Source: Reticulascus tulasneorum (taxonomy: Eukaryota; Ascomycota; Sordariomycetes; Glomerellales; Reticulascaceae). From it: a stretch of DNA of 64,000 nt. Position numbers and translations under genes: made by a program. How positions within the stretch are numbered: the stretch's first letter is position 1; every line of letters starts with the position of its first letter. The notes beneath the pieces are model-generated. The model was not told the origin of the DNA, did not search any database, and worked only from the letters and a program-made list of their open reading frames with translations. The stretch lies in contig LSAX01000010.1 of assembly GCA_001557505.1 (NCBI GenBank), forward strand, positions 2,108,001-2,172,000. Direction: 5' to 3'. Below, piece by piece: positions 56,901 to 64,000 of the stretch.

Positions 56901-58912
56901 CGAACCCTCTCCGCGGTGAGGCAATTATCTGTCCTGGGTCCAGATAGTGGCGATAGGCATCTCCGTGCCACCCTTCATCTCGGCCATCTGCTACGTAGTA
57001 TGTATGTAATCTGCCTTTTTTTGTTTTTGCTTTGGTGAGCATACTGTACATACATGCAGTAATTACCTGATGTATGTACATGGGCTGCTGCACACAGAGC
57101 TAATCCGTCCCCTGCACCCTCCCTCACGTTGACGCTACCAGGATGGATCGGGTCTTGGCCCGCATGCGCAGAAGCTTGTTTGATCTTGATGGGCGAGAAA
57201 GGCTATGCCGTGGGGATGATGTTGGGATGGGACGGGTTGATGATGATTATGATGATGGGACAAAGTGCTGACGGTTAGTTCTGTCGCCAAAGTCTCGCAT
57301 CATCAACTACTGGACCGTCCCGCACAATCGAGGGGACAGGTATCTGCAGTACATACATCCATACTGGGCAATTCAAAATAACAGACTCGGGGGAGAAATG
57401 GTATACAGCCGCTCGCTTTCGGGGGGGCGCGCACTCTCTTATCGCTCCTATCCCCTCGTCTCTCTGTTTTTCCTCCCTCCGCTGCGCTGCAGCTTAGAAT
57501 TCAACTAGTAAATTTGTCACCGTCTCTAGCTGGACCCCGTCGCTGCCGCCGGGGCGGGGGCAGACACAGTCCGGTAAGGAGGAGGAGCGAGATGAAGAAG
57601 ATAAACGAGTAGTAAATGGTTCTCCCTGGCCGACGGGACATCTCAGCGGGACGGATGACAGCTAGCCAAGATACGCACGATCTAGTCCCAACTCTTCTAA
57701 TCCGCAAACTTGGGAAAATATCGAGTGCATGCAGTATGACAGTCTGTTTCGTGTTATTTTAGTTCGATCCACACCTTCCTTATTCGTGAGCTACTGTAGA
57801 GACATCCCGGCTTATCGGAGCTATACAGGGGCACAGGTGAAGGTGTAATGTGCATCCGCCATGTACATACATACAATCCTCGAAGAATCACCTCAAGCGA
57901 GCCGGAGTGGAGTTGCAACCAGACGATACACACCTAGCTGTCTGCCTCATAGTATGGCCGAAGTGGTAGACATCATTATTTGCGCTTGATCCAATCACAG
58001 AACCATTCGGCTGCAGCCACTTCTCGAGTCCATCGTCCCGCCTTGTCATCCCATTCGGTGGTTGTCGTCCGGCCTCTTCCCCCGTCGTCGTCTTCGCCGC
58101 CGTCGTATCGAACCCTTCACCCCCCAGATCACTTTTCCATGCTAGATTTCCGAGAGATGATCCCAAGGGACCAAACCCTTGCAGGGAATCATCAAGACTC
58201 GGCGGCTAGACCCTGAATACCTGTCCAACGAGCCACCGTTCCCGCCGTGACGCCGCGGGCTAGCGAGCGCTCCCCCATCGTGCTGGGTCTGTAACATGTC
58301 TGTTCGGATGTTGCGAGCTTCCTCCTATACGCGGCTGTCCGCTGTCTGCCAAGACGGGCTTGGCCTGCGCCGACCCGCTTTGGGGAAGCTGGTACCGTCC
58401 GCGGTAGAGGGGAGACTAATAAAACTAACGAAGTACAAAGCAATGTCGATTTGCGTGGTATGGACTCCGAGTCTGGAATCTAGCCCGCGTCCATATCTGA
58501 TCCAATATGGCCCCATGGCCGGGGGTGGTGTCGAGCCACACTAGTGCATGTCCACGCCGATGGGTTGTATCCCTTGCAGAGCTACATATCCGGGTACCAG
58601 ACTCGAGCACACCCAATCCGTGGATCGCGCTTTGAGAAGCAACCAGGTGGAACTGCGCGACGGAGAGCTCTATCTGCCTTGTCCTGTGGTGCCACCGCCG
58701 CAACACAACCCTACCCTGCTTCCAGAAGACGACGCCACTTACCTCCAACCCGTCCCATGATATGGGATCCTATATTAGGTGTCCGCGACCCCAGCTCACT
58801 CGACCCAGGTTTTTGTCCTCTCTCTTGCCTCCCTTCTCCTTCCATCCCATTTTCACCTCCGGTGTGTCTTCAAGTCATATCTAGCACTTGACACCACTGT
58901 CCAACCAACGCA
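54000..58912. other. 4.9-kb region with no supportable gene
   Basis: The largest gene-free stretch. It has many short ORFs (longest 151 codons, 56011-56466), none with a domain or splice partner. Notable: a tandem ATGACACC repeat at about 54139-54162, an 11-base T run near 56170, AGGTAGGT-like motifs near 55862 and 56570, a G run at 57420-57427, and CT-rich DNA approaching 58912. Its right end must contain the promoter and leader of the permease. The rest could hold a lncRNA or decayed sequence. Confidence 0.5.
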
Positions 58913-60800
58913 ATGTCTGCTCCAGGATACGTCGCCGAGGAGAAGCTCGAGACCAAGGCGGAAGCCCCGTCTCATGCCTCCGGGTCTCAGGATGAGGAAG
59001 TCGGCATCGTCAAGAATGGTACCCTCAACCGGGATCTTAAAAGTCGTCACATGCAGATGATTGCTATTGGTATGTTGCTCACACACGAGAACCGTCAACC
59101 TCCAGCATCACTAACTAGAACTCCCAGGCGGTGCTATCGGAGCCGGTCTCTTCGTCGGTAGTGGTGGTGCGTTGCGATCTGGTGGCCCAGCATCTCTGGT
59201 ATGAACTCTACTTCTCACGGTCCACGCGTCCACGGATCTGAGCGCAGCTAACACCGGATGCGATAGATTATTGGCTACATGATCGTTGGTATCATGCTCA
59301 TGTTCACCACTCAGGCTCTGGCTGAGATGTCCGTCCTCTACCCGATCAACGGAGCGTTCTACACCTACGTGTGCCGATTCGTGGACCCATCTTGGTGAGT
59401 ATTTGTGCGGCCTTCCGGGCTTGGCTGTCAACACATCATTTCTCTAACACTCACCGCCAGGGGTTTCGCTATGGGCTGGGATTACGCTATCGCTTGGTTG
59501 ACCGTCTTGCCCTTCGAACTCGTCGCCGCCAGTATCACCATCGAATTTTGGCGCGACGACATCAACATGGGAGTCTGGGTCACCGTCTTCCTCTTCGTGC
59601 TCATCATCATCCAGTTCTTCGGTGTTCGGGGCTACGGTGAGGTTGAGTTTGTGCTCAGTCTCATCAAGATCGCCGCCTGCTCCGGCTTCATCATCCTCGG
59701 TATCGTCATCAACTGCGGTGGTGTCGGTGACAAGGGCTACCTTGGTGCCAGGTACTGGTACGAGCCCGGTGCGTTCCAGAACGGCTTCAACGGCTTCGCC
59801 GGTGTCTTTGTCGTCGCTGCCTTCGCTTTCGGCGGTACCGAGTTGGTCGGTCTTGCCGCTGCCGAATCTGCCAACCCTCGAAAGGCCATCCCCACGGCTA
59901 CCAAGCAGGTCTTCTGGCGAATTGCTTTCTTCTACATCGTCAACTTGTTCATCCTCGGCCTGATTGTCCGTGCCGACGACCCTCGTCTGATCGGCTCGTC
60001 CGGCGCCAACACCAAGGCTTCGCCTTTCGTCTTGGCCATCCAGGATGCGGGTATCAAGGGTCTGCCATCCGTGTTCAACGCCGTCATCACCATCGCTGTT
60101 ATCAGCGTCGCCAACTCGTGCACTTTCGGCTCCACCCGTACCATGCAGGCCATGGCCGAGCGAGGCATGGCACCGAAGATTCTGGCCTACGTCGACAAGA
60201 AGGGCCGACCTGTCTGGTGTATTGTCGTCCAGCTTGCGTTCGGTCTCTTGGCCTTCATTGGCGAGTCGGGAAAGAGCTCGACCGTCTTCGGCTGGCTCCT
60301 TGCCCTGTCTGGTCTCTCATACTTCTTTGTCTGGGGCTCCATTTGCCTGTCGCACATCCGCTTCCGAATGGCGTGGAAGCTCCAGGGCTTCCGCTTGGAG
60401 CAGATCCCATACACTGTGCCCTTGGGCATCTGGGGCAGCGTCATCGGCCTGTTTTTGAACTTCATCTGCCTTATCGCTACCTTCTACAATGCTCTCTACG
60501 TAAGTTTTCGCTCCTCCGTCTTCCTCTCACCCCGTTTGTACCCTGCTAATGATACAACTCCAGCCGAACCCGAATGCGAAGCCCTCAGCTGAGGCTTTCT
60601 TCCAAGCCTACCTCGCCGCCCCCATCGTCATCTTCCTATATCTCCTCTGGAAGGCCATCTCCCGAGACTGGACGCTCTACGTGCCGCTTCGTGACATCGA
60701 CCTTAAGACCGGTGCTATCATGCAGGAACCCAGCGACGAGCCGATGCCTATCAAGACGTGGGGTAATCTGCCGCGTCGCGTCGTCAGGGCTCTGTTCTAG
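58913..60800 (+). CDS. Amino-acid permease, YAT/AAP family
   Basis: Proton-coupled uptake of amino acids at the plasma membrane. Five exons, 58913-59069, 59128-59198, 59267-59394, 59461-60499 and 60564-60800, give 543 residues; all junctions are in phase and all introns (58, 68, 66, 64 bp) are canonical. The cytosolic N terminus, about 50 residues, is followed by the signature GGAIGAGLFVGSGGALRSGGPASL and twelve predicted helices. The helix 3-5 region has AFAFGGTELVGLAAAESANPRKAIP, a hallmark of the family. The C terminus (LRDIDLKTGAIMQEP) is cytosolic, in the region where ubiquitin-dependent endocytosis signals usually lie. The upstream 4.9 kb of free DNA may hold long-range nitrogen control; this is inference. 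Substrate range cannot be told. Confidence 0.95.
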
Positions 60801-61438
60801 GGAGGGGAAACCGCAAAGATGGAAGTAGGGGCCGCATTTGGCTGTCGATGTCTCATCGGCGGTGCCGTTTGAAGACTCGATCGAGTCTGTAGATTGTGCT
60901 TTGAAAATCTCGCTATGATACCTTGTTTCAGTTATAGATTGTTCCGTAATCAAAGATACCAATCTTATTTGATCTTCCTGTGGTGCATCTTGCGATAATG
61001 CCCTTGTTGGATGTCAGTTCGGGACATCAGGCTCCAGTTTCAATGATGGGAGTCAAATGTTGAAGCAGAGTCTAACGAAGCTGTTAGACAGACAGCCTGA
61101 GGTTTGGCCACACATCCAGTACGCTAACAGCCCGGATCATATACATAGAGCCCTTACACCCCTTTGTACAGATACAATGACTTACACAAGCAGACCTCTT
61201 ACACGTTAGCATCAGGAGAGTAGCAAATATGAGCCTTTCATCCTGGCTCTAGTAATGGCAGTATCATCAGAAAAATCAACCAGACATGGTGATTTATAAG
61301 AATATGAAGTTGTCAGCGGTGATTTGAATACCTTTACTTCTGAACAGATACTCAATGCAAGTGTTATTGAATAGACGCTATTCAATCCTAGTGATTGCTG
61401 GCTCACTAGAGCCTCTTATTAACATCGACGACGCTTTA
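60801..61438. other. Convergent 3' region, permease and kinase
   Basis: 638 bp between two convergent stops, AT-rich, with no gene seen. Confidence 0.5.
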
Positions 61439-64000
61439 TTATTTGCCGGGCTCATTTAGATCCCGCTCCACCATCTCGATGGCGCTTAGGCTCGGGAAAC
61501 GCTTCGAGAAATCCCGGATGTAGTCATCCTTCTCCTGGGCCGTCATGTCCATGGTCGCACGACTGTGTAGGCCCCCACCGCCCAACGGCTGTGACGAAGA
61601 TGGCGGCTGAGGCTTGGGCGGAGAGCCCGACCTGCCACCCGTCGGCAAGCTGTTCAGATGTATCGGTTTTCGGGGAGCGATGGGCTTGGCTCCTGGAATC
61701 GCTCGTGCGGAGGAAATGGTTGGATCGCTGGCTGCTGGCCGGACTTTGTTCACAACCACATCTCCTGAGTTGGCGGCTGGGAAGGGCCGGGGTTTGGGGC
61801 CGCCGAGGGGCTTCCGCGGGATTTCCGGTAGCTGCTTCTCTGTCCGGCTGGCCGCGGTAGCTGCGTCAGAATACTGACCGTAGCCTTGCGCCATGCGTGG
61901 TACGGGCGGGGCTTTCTGGCCCTCACTCAACAGATTCTGCACTCTATTTTGGATACTAACAGCCCGTGATACGCCGCCAATACTCTTAGGCAATGGTGTT
62001 GGTCCGGTAGTCTGGCCAGCCTCCTTTTCGGCCAGGCGTTGACGGTATTCGGCCTGTGCGGCTTCTACCCGCCTCTCTTCTTCGATCAGACGTTTGCGTT
62101 CAACCTCCCGGCGCATCTCTGGGGTCATAGTGTTCATATCCTCGGGGAGTTGGCCGTCGTCACTGCGCCCATCTGTCGCTTCCGAACCGGCTATTGGGGT
62201 CAAGTCGCGGCGATCAAGATCCTTGAGCGGGGATGGTGTCCGCGGCGGGCCAGGTTGAGACGGGTTGTTGCCTTCGAAGCGCTTGAATGCGTCTCCGAAT
62301 CTGCCAGCAAGGATATTCTTGGTCCCCGACAGTGACGTGAGACTCGACCGTTTACCATGCTTTGAGCCCTTGTCCTTTTTCTTGGGATCGGACTCTTCTA
62401 AGCTCCGCAAGAACTCAACATTAGATTCGATATTGGTATCATCCTCGGGCTCCAAAGCAGGCGATGGCGCCTTCTCGAAGAATTTGGGTGATGAATGCCC
62501 CGGAGACGCAAGAGGTCTTGACGTCCGCTGTTTCTCTCGTAGGTAGTCCATATTGGATTCTAGATGGGTGCTGACCGGCCTCGGGCGAGTGGATGTTGCC
62601 CTCGGATGTGACGGTTCAAGCATATCAACATTGGGGCGTGCACCTTCGAGGGATGGCCGGGAAGAAGAAGTATGCCGCGTATGAACGGCTTGAGGTTGGA
62701 GGGATGGTGGCCTGGAATTCGATCCTGGCTGGCCTTCTTCCGCACGTGTTCGGCCAGGGAGGGACGGATCTGCCTGCCTTGGAAGACTTGTAGATCTCTG
62801 ATGTTCTGACGGGGGAAATCTGTATATGGGAATCGCTCGCGGCGTCTGTTCTGCAGATGGCGGAGTACTTGTCATTGTGCCCGTAGACACATACTTCTGC
62901 GTAGATTTTGATGATATAGCTTGAAGTTCCGGGTTCTTTGTGATTATTGCTTGAGCTCGGCTCATCTCTGACGGATTGGTGGGAGCCGACGCCGTCTTGG
63001 TCAGGGCAACACCTGAAGGCGGAGATGTGACTGCTTGGATAGTAGCGGCGGCAGCAACCGTTGGAGCTACGGTCCTGGGACGAGTGACTTCCGATGTTTT
63101 TGGCGGGCTAGGCTGAACCGCCGCGAACGCATCGTCTGCCAGCTTCTCCGATATTCTTTGGTTCAAATCTCTTTGCGGTGGTGATGACTGCGAAGCAGGA
63201 GTATCGAAGTCAAACTTCGAGCCATGGTCGTGGAGGAGAGAAAATTGGTCAAGGGTGGGGAATCGAGAGGAGAGCTCATCGGCGTCTGCCTTTCCGGCAG
63301 CCTTGGAATCTAGAGCTGCGAATGGATCTCCACTTAATACTCTTAAGGGAGACGGGCTCGGTTTCTGTCCATGTTGAGGCTGTTGAGAGGTAGCAGTAGG
63401 CCTTCCCCTCCTCATGGGCACGATTTCTGGGATTGCCTGCTGCTGCTGGGGTGGAGGCGAGAAGACAGCCCCAACCACTGGCGCGGGCTTCACTTTGTCT
63501 ACTGCTGGGGCTCTTTCGCTGGAACGTGGCTCGGATTGCGATCTCCCCGAGTAAATCTGCATTCTGTCAGCACATCGATATATCAAAAGACGAAGCAGCA
63601 CTGACATCTTGTACGGGCACTTCGCGACCTTGCATCGAGCAAGACTCGCGAAGAACTTGGTATATGTTAGGTCTAGATTGCTGGGTTTCCCGTAGCATTG
63701 AAGCTGTAGCTCCGTTAGATACTATTCCTGAGGAGCAAAAAGTAAAAACTTACCAATGAGTTTCTTTAATTTATCAGAGAAAACAGGATAACTAGGAAAT
63801 CTATAGCTGGCGTTCAAAATAGCCAGTTGTCCCTGATCCTCGAAAGGGGTCGTATAGTAGCAGAGTTTGTACAGGAGCACCCCCAAAGCCCAAATGTCCG
63901 ACTTCTCGTCTATAGGTTGTTTTCGGTAGACATCCACCATCTCAGGGCTCCTGTACTGCAACGTGGTATGCTTCTGTACGTCTTCATCCATAAGCCTACA
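61439..64000 (-). CDS. prk1: Ark1/Prk1-type actin-regulating Ser/Thr kinase, 3' part
   Basis: Kinase of the Numb-associated (NAK) family that phosphorylates endocytic coat proteins to control actin patches. The gene runs off the right edge; the visible part (exons 64000-63754, 63703-63606, 63556-61439) gives 820 residues. It starts inside the kinase domain, after the DFG motif: [17 protein letters not shown] (the activation-loop and APE-equivalent), then [17 protein letters not shown] and the helices up to [13 protein letters not shown]. The next segment, [16 protein letters not shown], is characteristic of the family. The long tail (about residues 115-820) is Pro/Ser-rich and disordered. It contains a charged coiled segment ([22 protein letters not shown], trimmed), polyproline SH3 ligands such as KPIAPRKP and LPEIPRKP (Abp1-type binding), and a short helical end, [19 protein letters not shown]. 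Both introns are canonical (50 and 49 bp). Confidence 0.92.

Noticed and set aside
61591..62546. Plus-strand ORFs across the kinase tail
   Set aside because: Antisense shadows of the Pro/Ser-rich tail of the Ark1/Prk1-type kinase.

Overview
The window is nuclear DNA of a filamentous ascomycete, most probably a sordariomycete (Hypocreomycetidae-like gene content); I cannot name the genus. The grounds are short introns (mostly 45-80 bp) with GTRAGT-type donors, CTAAC/CTGAC branch sites and YAG acceptors, about one gene per 2-3 kb on both strands, CT-rich leaders, and fungal versions of recognisable eukaryotic genes. Gene models were built by joining reading frames at canonical splice sites and checking that codon phase is kept; all recognised genes close to whole codons.

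Layout. 1-2384: gene-free, CT-rich leader. 2385-5221 (+): high-affinity cyclic-nucleotide phosphodiesterase. 7982-9711 (+): carboxypeptidase Y. 10275-11207 (+): SBDS/Sdo1 ribosome maturation factor, convergent with 11603-12422 (-): ribosomal protein S18 in five exons. 13442-14574 (-): secreted protein of unknown function with a charge-balanced Lys/Asp repeat tail. 16250-19009 (-): Cas1p-type polysaccharide O-acetyltransferase. 20639-21808 (-): F-box-like protein with alternative 3' splicing options. 23561-23986 (-): small basic protein. 24801-26514 (-): polytopic membrane protein with an AT-hook-like motif. 27974-28636 (+): orphan ORF without a start. 29955-30592 (-): MARVEL-like four-helix membrane protein, divergent from 31704-32478 (+): Tim23. 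32943-34163 (+), 34644-35240 (+, tentative) and 35455-36764 (+): proteins of unknown function. 37681-38505 (+): dephospho-CoA kinase with a C-terminal membrane helix. 39052-41538 (+): 828-residue low-complexity protein rich in GW/WG. 43801-45145 (+): eIF5. 45654-47454 (-): cytochrome P450 with a 4-nt microexon. 47988-48299 (-): 83-residue cysteine protein in two short exons. 49008-49989 (-): SidJ-like DUF1749 serine hydrolase. 50686-53999 (+): Tti1 (TOR/ATM-family kinase chaperone). 54000-58912: 4.9 kb with no supportable gene. 58913-60800 (+): amino-acid permease. 61439-64000 (-): Ark1/Prk1-type kinase, 5' part outside the window.

Most of the window is conserved housekeeping: translation (eIF5, S18, Sdo1), mitochondrial import, CoA synthesis, vacuolar proteolysis, cAMP signalling, endocytic actin control and kinase assembly. 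The accessory part is the 45.6-50 kb block (P450, cysteine protein, hydrolase), all on the minus strand between eIF5 and TTI1. I found no rRNA, tRNA, CRISPR, transposase or viral sequence. Nothing here is a clear new multi-gene system. The most unusual items are the P450 microexon, the Lys/Asp tail, the GW-rich protein and the frame-switching tandem acceptor in the F-box-like gene.
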